NCBI GenBank assembly: GCA_033439765.1
Contig: JAULSN010000007.1
Location: forward strand, 124,001 to 188,000
Direction: 5' to 3'
From: Lasiosphaeria ovina
Taxonomy: Eukaryota; Ascomycota; Sordariomycetes; Sordariales; Lasiosphaeriaceae
DNA length: 64,000 nucleotides
Position numbers and translations under genes: made by a program
Shown here: positions 54,855 through 64,000 of the stretch, piece after piece
Numbering within the stretch: the first letter of the stretch is position 1
Layout of the letters: the number at the start of each line of letters is the position of its first letter
The notes under the pieces: generated by a model
The model's database searches: none
Seen by the model: only the letters and a program-made list of their open reading frames with translations
Told to the model about the DNA's origin: nothing

Positions 54855-54925
54855 TGCCCCGAGGAGGATTCGAACCCCCGACCTCTAGCAAGATACTAGG
54901 GTGTTAACCACTACACTACCGCGGC
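54855..54925 (-). tRNA. tRNA-like gene inside gypsy element 2
   Basis: 71 nt on the minus strand, from GCCGCGGTAGTGTAGTGG to TCGGGGCA. Both internal promoter boxes are good: A box TAGTGTAGTGG and B box GGTTCGAATCC. The D arm GTGT/ACAC and T arm GGGGG/CCTCC pair. The acceptor stem has one G-G mismatch. The anticodon arm (CTAG, 7-nt loop TATCTTG, CTAG) lacks U33, so I cannot assign an amino acid. It lies between the pol stop and the polypurine tract. It may be a decayed or captured tRNA gene. Confidence 0.55.
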
Positions 54926-54990
54926 GCTTTTGCTCTTGTTGGAGGAAGGACAACAGACAAGGTTCAAGATCGACGAGGACGTCGATCTAC

Positions 54991-55005
54991 GGGGGGGGGG
55001 ATAGT
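54991..55005 (+). promoter_or_regulatory. polypurine tract of gypsy element 2
   Basis: GGGGGGGGGGATAGT directly precedes the 3' LTR. Such a purine run primes plus-strand DNA synthesis. Confidence 0.7.
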
Positions 55006-55269
55006 TATAAGGAAAGAGCACCCCAAGCACGTGCGCACACCTTTGTGTGCGCCCACCACCTGTCACCAACTGGCCAGACCACTGCCAGTTGGCACAGCTA
55101 CTGCCGTCACAAAGAACGGAGCCCCTGAGCATGTATATAAGCAGCGGCCCTCGCCCACCTTCCTTTGCGAGGGCCAGGTTGAAGTCTTACACCAATGCCA
55201 CTCATTGCTCGCCCTTCTTCTTGCCTACATTGTGACCACCTTGATCAGGCGTACCTGCCCTCTCTTACA
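55006..55269 (+). repeat. gypsy element 2 3' LTR
   Basis: 264 bp. The terminal TGTAAG is TATAAG here, a TpG-to-TpA change. Otherwise it is closer to the ancestral state than the 5' LTR (4 of 5 changes are in the 5' copy). Confidence 0.92.
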
Positions 55270-55274
55270 CCGAT

Positions 55275-57884
55275 CCACGCCTTAGGCTCAAAACGCTTAA
55301 GGCGTTCTTCCTTATTTTGGGCCCTATCGGTCATCGCGTATGCCTTATAGCCAAAGACCCGCAAGTGCCCTAAGTACGGAAGAGTATAGCCGTTGAAGAA
55401 GGAATACCAGGCCTGATAAGGAGTCTTCTAGTCATTCTAAGCGCGAGGCTGCCTATTGAGCAGGTAGATAGCCGTTTGAGAGATCTCCCGCTATAATTTG
55501 TTCGGGAATGCGGCTCCCAAAGCGAGTATAAGGGCTTTTTGCTTGACTAACGCCCCCGCCCTCTCGGCGGTACCGTTCTGTCCCTGTGTACGGGGCGCCG
55601 AGGGCTTCTAGACTAGGCTATGCCTCCTGAAGAAGTCCGTGAACTCTGCTGACTTGAGCTCGTTATCTAACTCGATGACCTTCGGTACGACTTTATATTG
55701 AACCCTCAACTCCTTGAAGAAGGCTTCCAAAATAGTAATAAGGGTTACGTGCTTCCGATCGGTGGTATAAAAATCCCAGCTTATGCCTGTATAGCGGTCG
55801 GTTACTAGTATAAGGGAGTTATACTTCTTATCGTCAGGCTCCTAGTTATGAAAGTTAATCGTAAAGTAGTCCCCGGGCCGTTAAGGCTTGTCTTTTGGCT
55901 CTCGTTTGACCTATCGCTTTATTTTGGCCCGCGCGTATACGCTATACTCGACTATTTTAATGCCCTTAATACGCACCCCCTGAGCTATATTGACGAGTCT
56001 TTCCAGGGCGCCGGGGCCCGGGTGGCCCATACGCAGGTGCCAGATTTCGGCGCTTACGCTCCGGGGCTTCCTTTTGGTGTAGGAATTAAACCGGTTCCTT
56101 CTCGTGAAGAAGGCGGCCCTGCTCAGGTCTTCCGGAATATGCTTAATAACGAATTGGTCGTGCCGGGCCTGTAGTACGTATACTACCGATTGATCCGTCA
56201 TATGGCGTAAGTAGGTGGGGTCCCCGCTATTATCCTAGTATATGCCTCTCTCATATAGGCGCCGTAGTAATACTAGGTTATATACGATGCCTTTATATAG
56301 GGCCATATTATATAGCTTTAGGACCTTCTTTCCTCCGAATATATTGCTGACTTGTAGGTCCACCTCGCCGTATATAGTGATAGGGATCTTGTGGTCCCTA
56401 GCCCATACGAATTCCCCCGCGAGGGCGTGCCGAATATTAAGGAAGCGGCTGACTTGGTTGAAGATGTATATTATAGAGCCTGAGTCTAGTATTGCCGAGT
56501 GCTTAAGAGGGTATTCGTTCATCGAGAAGGCTACGTACTATACGGCGAATAAGGCATTGACCTTACCTACGTAGCGTACTAGTCAATCTTCCTCCGGGGC
56601 GTCCTCTACTATAGTAGCGGGCTCTGGTGCCCGGCTCGAGGCTCTGGACTTCGGGGCCCTACTCGGCTCTCGGGGCTTGCTTACGCTTCCTCTCCGAGGC
56701 AGGTCTCCCTTGATCTTCTTCCTCAGGGCCTCGACTTCCTTCCTCAGAGCGTTATCTACCTACAAAACCGCCTTTACCCGGTTCCTACGCTCCTTCGAGG
56801 GGTTCCATTTTGCCCAGGCCTTCTTAGGGAAAAGGAACTAATAGTCTTCTAAGGTGTGGGGATTCGAGTATACCCTGCACCCTGACTGGCTGCCTCCGGT
56901 GTATTTCCGCTTTCTCGGGCCCGGTGCCTTCCCTTCCTCGGGGCTATTAGTATCCTGGTTACCGTATATTACGCCGAAGGACCCTTTCGTAAACCGTAAG
57001 GGCTTCTTCATTGCCTCCTATGCCCTGACCTCCTAGTTAAACGCGTTCACTAGGTCCCGGTAGTCAAGGGTCCCCGTATCGATATTCTTTTGGTTTATTA
57101 GGCGGTAGGTAGTATACTAGTAAGTCCACCCTACCTCCCTAATCGCCGTCTCGAAATCGTCATACCAGGTGGCCGGTGCCTACGCCTTAGGGACCTTCTT
57201 GGCCTTAGCCTTCTATAGGGCTTCCTCCTAGTAGCTAATCTATACTTTCTACGACTTCGGGGGCTTCGAGAGAGGGAGAATTACTTACTTATAGGCGGTC
57301 CTCGCCTTCCCTATATCGTTCGAAGAAGTAGTTCTCGCCTATGCCTATAGATTTATATACCACCTGGTAATCGTCTCTATAGGCTCGTACGCAACTTTGT
57401 ATAGGTACGCCGAGATAGTCTTATTCACCCAGTCCTTAAGGGTAGTAAGTGCCCTACGCTCTATCTCGTAGTCCTTTATATCTATATTATATAGGGCGAG
57501 GCTCTACGAGTAGACCTTGTTGTCCTTATCTAACAGGTCCGCTAGGCATATAGCCGGGAGGTGGTCTTCGTTAGCTATTAGTTTAGCGACCTATATTTCG
57601 GGTTACGGGTTATCGGGGTCCGGAGTAACACCCGGCGTATTGCCCCGGGTCACCGAGGCGGCCCTCGCGGCGGCCTGGGTCCTCCTCTTCTTTGCTTCCT
57701 TACTCATCGAGAACACTACGAATAAGGGCTTCTTCGGCTTCTGTTGGAAGTCCCCGCGGTCCTCAGAGGTAGGGTCGATGAGGGACCAAAGGTCGGCCGC
57801 AACGGCCTTGCTGATAAATATGTTGTTCCAAGCCTGCCAGTCATCCGAGCCCTCGAGGGCGACTGTCTTCTCTTTTGTTGTCAT
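55275..57884 (-). pseudogene. copia gag, protease and integrase (5' half)
   Basis: Minus strand from ATG at 57,884: MTTKEKTVALEGSDDWQAWN and LWSLIDPTSEDR (gag start). Protease at 56,480: SAILDSGSIIYIFNQVSRFL with the D-S-G motif. GAG-pre-integrase at 56,080: EIWHLRMGHPGPGALERL (H and H of the zinc site). Integrase pieces follow down to 55,275, including a WYSFFNG-type region at about 55,410. It then breaks at the gypsy insertion. The cysteine knuckle of gag was not found. Many stops. The gag start is better preserved than the middle. Confidence 0.85.
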
Positions 57885-57970
57885 GTGGTTTTCCGGGCGC
57901 GGTGCGCGTGGACTGCTCTGTCGGTATAGAGGCTTCAATAGATATTTGTTGTTGTATTGGGGAATGTAGC

Positions 57971-57985
57971 TTCCGGGCTCATAAC
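57971..57985 (-). promoter_or_regulatory. copia primer-binding site (initiator tRNA-Met half-molecule type)
   Basis: Minus strand GTTATGAGCCCGGAA directly after the 5' LTR. It is complementary to the anticodon stem-loop of initiator tRNA-Met (GGGCTCATAAC), the half-tRNA primer known from copia-type elements. Confidence 0.7.
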
Positions 57986-58202
57986 TTTCAGAAGCCAAGG
58001 CATGCAAAAGCAGTCAAAAAGAGGGTATTCCAAGTATGTGTATTCCGTTATGTAGAAGGAAGAAAAGCTCTTCGCCCTACAGGCCGGGGACCAGTGTAGA
58101 GCCTGTGGAAAAGGCGGTCTAATTAGGTGCCCTGTGCGCACCCTGCCCGGCCCCTGCCCGGACCCTCAAGACCATGCCAAATCCAGTATGGCCTTTCTAA
58201 CA
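57986..58202 (-). repeat. copia 5' LTR
   Basis: 217 bp, same ends as the 3' LTR. It carries the A variant at all three differing sites (TpG to TpA). Confidence 0.92.
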
Positions 58203-58207
58203 CTAAC

Positions 58208-60689
58208 TTCAACGATCGATAAGATGGGACCCTTGAATTTGGGCAAGCTTGGTCAAGTCCAATTCCGCAAGTGGCTGCTTCGTTCCGTAGCGCGGTTGCA
58301 CCGGCGCGGCGCGGTGTGTCGACGAGGAGGTAGGTGAGGACTGGAGAGCAGCATCTAGATCGGTCTATAGATTTTGAGGTACTTGAGGACGAGTGGTCTT
58401 GGTGCGGCGTGCATCAGGTGGGTGGTTCGGACTCAAGTAGGACGGCGAAGGTGGTTGTGTACCCGATGATCTAAAGGGTGAGATGAAATCCTCCGTCGCA
58501 AGCCCTGAGGAGGCTAACCGTGCGTATCTCAACGCTTCGATCTTCCAGACTTAATGTCTCTATTGTAAAAATAGCCTCAGCAGAACTGGTATCGACAGTA
58601 TTCTCCTGCCCACCGTGCTGGGCCTCGTAAAGAGAAGGAAGGCTCTTGTGCCTCGAGGGGCGTAAACAGGTGCTCTGCCTCAAATCGCCCCTATACTCGT
58701 CCGCCAGAGTCGAGATGAGAGGCTCCAGGGTGGTAGTATCTTGCAATCCTGATCGGCCATGAAGTTTGCTATGCCGATAGTCGAGGTGGTAGAGCGGGAA
58801 AGGCCCGTCACGTCAAGGGTATGCGCATGTCTGGCCATTTCCGCAAGCCGAGCGGGGGAACTCTCGGATAGGCGAGACGAGTTTGGTAGCAAAATATGAC
58901 ATATACCTATATACTGGCTGTCTGGTGAAACACCTTAGGTCTATAATGCATTGGAATCACCCCGTCCGTAGTGGGTATCGTAACCGCCAAAGCATCCATA
59001 ATAATACTACTAACGATAAACTCGAGGAGGGAGAAAAGGTACGCCAACGGGGTTGGAAGACGTGCTTTGATACCCAAAGACTTGTGTGGAACAAGGATAC
59101 CTCGCTCCCGGACCAGCATCATCACTGCATCCATCTCGGCGATAAGACGACTGGGCTGGGGTTCTCTAGTTCTAGTTCCGCCCATCGAGTGGGATTCTGT
59201 CATCGAACTCCAGGGGACGGACGAGGTGCACGCCGGCCCCTGGCATATATATTGGGAGAAGTTGGCAAGTCCCACGATGCTGTCGTCGTCGGTCCAGGGC
59301 ATATCGACAGAAGGCATCCCAGTCGACAAGAACAGTGAATTCGATCATGGGCCATTTATGACAGGTTTGAAGTGTGTGGTGGTCGAAAGGAGAGCCACTT
59401 TCCGAGGCCAAAAGGAGAAGGAGAGTCGTAGCCGCGCGGATAATGACACGGCTCTCCACAAGAATCAACCAGGTGGCAAAAGGCCTCCCCCCGGGGGCCG
59501 CCAAAGGCTCATCACCATGGGAGTCTCCCCTACGCTAATATAATGTACGGCATCTTGGCCCTCTACCCTGGCGCTGGTGCCAAGCGGCAGGGTAGGAGAG
59601 GGGAGGAGGTGTCGGCCACGGCCAGACTGCCTACGGACACCCCCTTGAGGTGAGGCTGAGGCAAAGGCGGAGGCGCAACGCTCGGAAGGCCTGGCCACAC
59701 CTCCACTCTCTCCGGGCGCTGAACTCGGCCCCTCGGTCCCCTCGGAGTTCTGCCCCAGAATACCGGGGGTTGGGGACTGGTGGATGGGCGGCCACGCCCC
59801 ACCCCCTCCCCCCGAAGCGTACACCACCTGCTCTTGCAGCCGACCCAATGAAAGGGGGCACCTCGAGTGCCCAATCACGACGAGATACCTCCCGGAGAAC
59901 AGGTACCTCCTCTACTAGCACCCGGCGGGTTGGCACGGCGTTTGGGGAAGGAGGTATTGGAACACATGGAAAGCGCCAGGGCCCTGAAAGGACTGAACGT
60001 GGTACAAATGGAGGAAAGGGAAGAACGGTTTCTTCCTCACCTGCCGAGCCTCGGCCCGACATGACGATGGAGGACATTGGCCGGCCTTGGGCCAGAAACG
60101 GATAAGGTCTTTCACCACACCTTGCCGGATGGGTTTTCCCCGTATAGATAGTACCAATGCCACGCCGCCGCCACCGCCGCGGACACGTCCCATTCCTATT
60201 ACCAGTAAGTAGCAGAACCTCTTCTTCCCCCAACCTCCCACAAGGAAGCTCCACCAAACCCCCGCCAAGAAATAGCGGGCCTTGGAACTCGCGGGTGGAA
60301 ACAAATACAGGGGGGCTCTATAAGACTATGTCCTAAACGAGGACGACTTCGAGTACTCGGCCGACGAGGGCGACGAGTAGCGCGTCGCCGCACAGCGCCA
60401 TGGCGGGGACGCCCGAGTAGGCGGTCTGCGCGGCGGAGGACAGCTCGAAGCTGGCGTCGTTCGAGGCAGCCCTCGGCACAGAAAGTAACGTGTAGGATAG
60501 GAAGGTGGCATTGACCGAGGTGGTGGCTATTTAACCTTCCTGATCCTTCCTTCGAACTCGTACTTTGGAAGAAGTATTTCTTTCGATCAAAACACAACAC
60601 TACATTCTATTCAAATGGTCTATGTGAGGCTCTTTCCTGAATATCTGAGGGTCTTTAGCTAACCAAACGAAAGCACTGCGTTCTACATG
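58208..60689. other. no gene assigned
   Basis: Minus frames 58,471-58,746, 58,680-58,892 and 58,907-59,329 (SIIMDALAVTIPTTDGVIPM) and 59,172-59,504 are protein-like in places and could be exons of one gene read right to left. No motif or convincing splice set was found. 59,465-60,304 is GC-rich with overlapping frames on both strands. Confidence 0.4.
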
Positions 60690-61910
60690 CAACAGACACG
60701 AATGAGCGACCTACTCCCTTCACTACCTCACGCGAGGCACCGGCGTGGCCACCCCTCCGAAATAAACGCCTCCAGAGCCCTCTGCCGAGCCCTCCGCCGA
60801 GTATGAAGACATGTCATCCTCAATACCCACAACCAATCAGCCCAGCGAATAATCCCGCCTTCAGCGCAGTTGGTACGGTGCCGGCGAGGTAGGCACCCAG
60901 TTCCCGGACCGCCGCCGGCTAGATGGAGTTGTCGTCATAAATCCGTTACCGCTCATTGTTCGGGCCCAAAGAGGCTAGCGGGCCTGCCGGAACGACTGCT
61001 CCTCCTCTTCTTCGTCGCGTGCGTCCTCGAGAGCCTGCAAGCGTTGTTCCTCCCAGTATCTCTCGAAGGCTCCGTCAAGTATATCCGCTACCGGGGCCTC
61101 ATTCGGTTCCACCTTGAAGAGGTTGTAGTGAGCGCGAGGGCGTGGCACGCGAGGAAGTTGTGCGCCTGGCACGCGAGGAAGCCCGTGCCAGCTATGCAGC
61201 CGGATCGTGTGATGGCTGCACCCAGCAGCACCCCGCCCCTGCCTGTTAACCCGGCTCGGCGTCCATGCAGCCACTGGACCGACGAGGTGAAGCTGGTAAT
61301 CTTCCAGACAATGTGCCACTGCATCGACCAAGGTTACCGGCCGACCGTCACCTTCAAGAGTGCTGCATACCACAAGCCCATCAAGGAAGTCGCAAGACAA
61401 GCGAATACCGAGATTGGGGTCAACCAGATTAGGTGGATCATGGAGGCCCAAAAGAAGAAGTTCAAGAATCCACGGCTTCAGGCCTTCGTCCCAGCCTACC
61501 CCGGGAAGCCTCACAATCTCCTGCCATAGGTGGAACTTTTTCTTTTGGGGCTCCATGATCCGCCTAATCTGGTTGACCCCAATCTCGGTATTCGCTTGTC
61601 TTGCGACTTCCTTGATGGGCTTGTGGTATGCAGCACTCTTGAAGGTGACGGTCGGCCGGTAACCTTGGTCGATATAGTGGCACATTATCTGAAAGATTAC
61701 CAGCTTCACCTCGTCGGCCTCGTGGCTGTCTGGACGCCGAGCCGGGTTAACAGGCAGGGGCGGGGTGCTGCTGGGTGCAACCTGGGCCGCCGGGGTGGCC
61801 GGCGTCAGGGAAGAGAGCGATGGCATAGCGTTTAGAGGAGGTGGCTGCGCCGTCGCCGGGATGTGCTACGTAGCCGGGTCCGGCGAGAGTAGGGGAGACA
61901 GCGAAGGCCG
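60690..61910 (-). pseudogene. Myb/SANT-like multi-copy family, copy at 61 kb, with internal inverted duplication
   Basis: The minus strand encodes PSSTPPLPVNPARRPDSHEA, then DEVKLVIFQIMCHYIDQGYR and PTVTFKSAAYHKPIKEVARQ, NTEIGVNQIRRIMEPQKKKF and HLWQEIVRLPGVGWDEGLKP. This fits a Myb/SANT-like domain of the kind found in plant and fungal transposon-derived proteins: helix, then VxxK-x4-K-x-LW and x-GxGWDE. After an inserted inverted copy (61,463-61,217) come HYNLFKVEPNEAPVADILDG and ALEDARDEEEEEQSFRQAR, probably the original C-terminus. The 3' flank 60,690-60,915 matches 26,502-26,720. Best-preserved copy of the family here. The frame of 283 codons is open but chimeric. Confidence 0.55.
61217..61778. 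repeat. inverted repeat, two arms of about 247 bp, 69-bp spacer
   Basis: Arms 61,217-61,463 and 61,533-61,778 are reverse complements with few differences, mostly transitions. Each arm encodes the same part of the Myb/SANT-like domain in opposite directions. A transcript would fold into a long hairpin. Confidence 0.9.
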
Positions 61911-62090
61911 GGCGGGCTCTTCTTATAAGCAATACACACATCACTCAACACCATCACGCGCACAGTCTACATAGACGTCATGCCAATAACCGGCGTTCGA
62001 ATTATCCGGCGGTTCACTTGATTAAGATTAGCAGAGCGATTAGCACGTTAGTTGGTGTGGTGGTCAGGTCGCGCGAGCTGGCTGAGGGAT
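61911..62090. repeat. 5' flank of the Myb/SANT family, shared with 27,501-27,912
   Basis: GGCGGGCTCTTCTTATAAGC and ATAACCGGCGTTCGAATTAT, then GCGGTTCACTTGATTAAG. It lacks the extra 205 bp of the other copy. Confidence 0.75.
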
Positions 62091-63412
62091 AGAGCGATCC
62101 TGTGCCGCCAGGACATTTGGTGCGCTTTCTGTGCCCAAGGCTCAAACTTCAACTTGCATGGCGGTGGTAAGGTTCGTGAGCCGGCCGCTATGATTCCTCT
62201 GTGCCGTTCAATTGTTTTGACTTTTTGCTGTACCGCGGCAAATGCATGTGTCAACCCAACCTTTTATGTGTACGTACGTGGTGATTGGTATGAGCCATTT
62301 CACTTCGTGATGCATCTAACTGTGAAAGTACGTCCTTGTTGCAGCCAGTCTCATTGAAGCAGACGAAATAATACATGACTTCATTACAGCTGGCCAGCCG
62401 GACCTCGAAAGTATGGCTTCATTTAGTCGCCCGGACCTCCGAGATAGCTCCAAACAACTAACTTAGTGGAGGGTCATCTGGACTTGGCCAAAGGCTGTCA
62501 GGCCATCAAAGGAGAGTCTCGAGATGTGGACGCAGGCGCCATCGGACGAGCCTGTCTCGGTCACAGCCACAGGGCAAATTTGGTATTCGCTTTCTAAACG
62601 GCACAGTCAAGCAGGAATGCCGCCGCCAACCCGCGAGGCACACGTGACATGACCCTGCCCATGCTCGGCTGCATTATCCACACTGGAGAGAAAACCTTGG
62701 CCGGCCGCGGAACCTGGGGTCGCCACCTCGCGTCTTCTCCGTGCGTGCCTACTTAGGTGCCTTATGCAGCTCTTCGTGCAGTCTCTTGTTGACGTCTGCA
62801 CGCTACGCTCAATCAGTACAGAAAACGTTAATGATGGGGAGTGATCAGTAAATCTCGAGCGATTAATGAGCGCGAGCTATTCTCGCTCAGGTACCATAAC
62901 GTCCGGTCCGGTCCAGTCCTCGGTCCTTGGTCCTCAAACATATCAGTCTGATTACGCTCCCAGACGCCAGGCGCCAGACACTAGGCGCCAGACACTAGGC
63001 GCCAGACACAAGGCGCCAGACACAAGGCGCGGCTAGGGGTGTGTGTAGGGGTGTGTGCGATTCCATTTGGCCAGTCCAGTGCTCCGACCGGATGGCAGGG
63101 AACACGGGCCAAAGCGTATTCCGACCTAGAGCACGCGCACTCACCTAGTGGCACCCGCTTTTGCCTTTCCAATCGAATTAGTGGCAGTCCAGCAGCCGCT
63201 TCTGTCTGTAGACTTTTCGGACCCCCTGAAGCCTAGGCGCGCCAACAACTTTACCAGCAATCGGACCAACCGAGGTAAACTTGGGAGTGCGCCCGCCTTG
63301 ACGTAACTGCCTTCCGTGTAGGACTGTACTGTACGTACCTTGGCTGGAGCTGCGATATGTTTGGGGTTGGTGTCGCGTCTCTAGTGCGTGGCTTCCTGAC
63401 TGGGGGGATCAT
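62091..63412. other. no gene recognised
   Basis: ATGGCTTCATTTAGTCGCCCGGA at about 62,412 (given here as ATGGCTTCATTTAGTCGCC plus CGGA) is the reverse complement of a motif at 4,443-4,468. CAGTCCAGTGCTCCGAC at 63,076 resembles CAGTCTAGTGCTCCGAC at 4,357, so old repeat pieces are present. Nothing coding is supported. Confidence 0.4.
62962..63029 (+). repeat. short tandem array, about four units of 16-17 bp
   Basis: Units of the form GGCGCCAGACACTA or GGCGCCAGACACAA, with the GGCGCC palindrome in each. GGCGCCAGACATAAGGCGCC also occurs at 4,330. Confidence 0.85.
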
Positions 63413-64000
63413 CAGTAAGATGAGAGAATACTAAGATCGAGATTAGCCAGATTAGATTATAGAGGCTCAAAAGAAGATGATGGCAGGACGAAGGCCTGAA
63501 GCAGTGTATTTTTAAGCCGGCTGCCTGGGATAGACTCATTAGAGCGGGTGCAATCATTTTCCTTTGGTTTGGCTATGTAGTTAACCTTCCATGCAGGGAA
63601 ACCGCGAAATGAGGCAATTCCAACCATCGAAGCGAGGAGCCCCGGAATTACCTCAGTCTGCGGTTCCGCTGCACGAGAAAGGCTTAACTACATAGCCATG
63701 GCCCAAATGACAAGGAAAATAATTGCAACTTACTTTGATGAGTCTATCCCAGGCAGCCGGTTCAAGAGTCCACTACTTAAGCCCTTTGTCCTAGCGTACC
63801 CCGGGAAGCCTTCCAAGCTCCTGCCATCAGCTTCTTTTGAGCCTCTATAATATAATCTGGTTAATCTCGATCTTAGTAATCTCTTATCTTCGGGCTGTCT
63901 CGATGGGCTTGTGGTGTATAGACCCCCCTGAAGGTAACGTTCGGTCGGTAACCTTGGTTAGTACAGTCACACATCGTCTGGAAGATGACCAGCATCACCT
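63413..64000. pseudogene. two Myb/SANT family fragments in opposite orientation, meeting near 63,620
   Basis: The plus-strand piece 63,413-63,620 reads ACTAAGATCGAGATTA, AGAGGCTCAAAAGAAG, GGCTGCCTGGGATAGACTCA, GGCTATGTAGTTAA. The same order is found on the minus strand from about 63,895 down to 63,620, with the family's intron donor GTAAGT at 63,733. The minus piece goes on beyond 63,900 with VIFQTMCDC and NQGYRPNVTFRG to the window end, so this copy is cut by the window. The arms are clearly diverged, with a 30-40 bp deletion in the plus arm. Neither can code. Confidence 0.6.

Larger units (their letters stand above)
49196..55269 (+). mobile_element. Ty3/gypsy element 2, a chromodomain (chromovirus-type) element nested in copia
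   Basis: Bounded by 264-bp LTRs and the target duplication CCGAT (49,191-49,195 and 55,270-55,274). Plus strand: LTR, self-primer site, gag with zinc knuckle, protease, RT, RNase H, integrase with C-terminal chromodomain, a tRNA-like gene, polypurine tract, LTR. The whole 5 kb can be read in nearly one frame, but dozens of codons are TAG or TAA, as expected from CAG, CAA and TGG after RIP. It is younger than the copia element that it interrupts. Confidence 0.93.
46590..58202 (-). mobile_element. Ty1/copia element, RIP-mutated, with a gypsy element inserted
   Basis: Bounded by 217-bp LTRs and the target duplication CTAAC (46,585-46,589 and 58,203-58,207). On the minus strand: LTR, primer-binding site, gag (from 57,884), protease, GAG-pre-integrase, integrase, then the nested gypsy element, then reverse transcriptase, RNase H, polypurine AAGGGGG and LTR. 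Protease-integrase-RT order defines copia. Without the insert it would be about 5.5 kb. All internal frames are broken, mostly by TAG or TAA. Confidence 0.92.

Noticed and set aside
54855..54925. Functional tRNA with assigned anticodon
   Set aside because: The stem that pairs best leaves no U33, and the register that gives U33 (anticodon CTT) has a mostly unpaired stem. No identity can be given.
59465..60304. Long GC-rich ORFs on both strands
   Set aside because: Three or more frames are open at once because of GC bias. None has recognisable protein features.
60870..61529. 219-codon plus ORF with the Myb/SANT segment
   Set aside because: Its first half is antisense to the family C-terminus and its second half is the inverted duplicate. 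It is a chimera created by the palindrome.

Overview
This window is from a filamentous ascomycete (Pezizomycotina). The evidence is short GT-AG introns of 60-122 nt with CTRAC-type branch sites, a fungal-type NB-ARC/TPR NLR gene, fungal-only gene families, and retrotransposons carrying the CpA-to-TpA / TpG-to-TpA mutation pattern of repeat-induced point mutation (RIP). A Sordariomycete is likely, but I cannot place it further. It is an accessory, repeat-rich region: only one long gene is convincingly intact, and most of the rest is gene relics, dispersed repeats and nested transposons.

Layout. 0-5.4 kb: a charged hypothetical ORF, a Mutator-like (MULE) transposase relic, a polyglutamate ORF relic, an N-terminal piece of a multi-copy family (here called the Myb/SANT family) and a piece of a NACHT-type NLR. 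5.4-11.4 kb: degenerate sequence, the front half of an amidase gene (about 8.0-8.3 kb) and a 15-unit minisatellite (9,959-10,262). 11.5-15.1 kb: an intact seven-exon NLR gene of 1040 aa. 15.2-21 kb: fragments of a trehalose-phosphate-synthase-like protein, a possible histone H3 5' end, a kinase-like protein, the back half of an amidase (about 20.0-20.3 kb) and a pogo/Fot1 transposase tail. 21.7-23.2 kb: a two-exon fungal gene broken by one TAG. 23.7-28.4 kb: two Myb/SANT family copies with a conserved intron, plus shared flanking repeats. 28.4-40 kb: degenerate sequence with ankyrin repeats, a solo copia LTR, and a CorA-like transporter pseudogene split by a solo LTR.

40.1-58.2 kb is a transposon nest. 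A truncated Ty3/gypsy element (40,067-45,420) carries two solo LTR insertions. It is followed by a Ty1/copia element on the minus strand (46,590-58,202; target duplication CTAAC), into which a chromodomain Ty3/gypsy element is inserted (49,196-55,269; target duplication CCGAT). All eight differences between the paired LTRs of these two elements are TpA-forming transitions, and both reverse transcriptases have lost a catalytic Asp in the same way. The inner gypsy element appears to be self-priming and carries a tRNA-like gene before its polypurine tract. 58-64 kb: unassigned sequence and two more Myb/SANT family loci, each arranged as an inverted repeat.

No pathway is assembled here. The biology is that of an NLR gene in a decaying, RIP-affected neighbourhood. 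Its two flanks carry consecutive halves of one gene family (amidase), which suggests that an 11.6-kb block including the NLR was inserted into or rearranged within an amidase gene. All calls are from reading the sequence; no database search was run.
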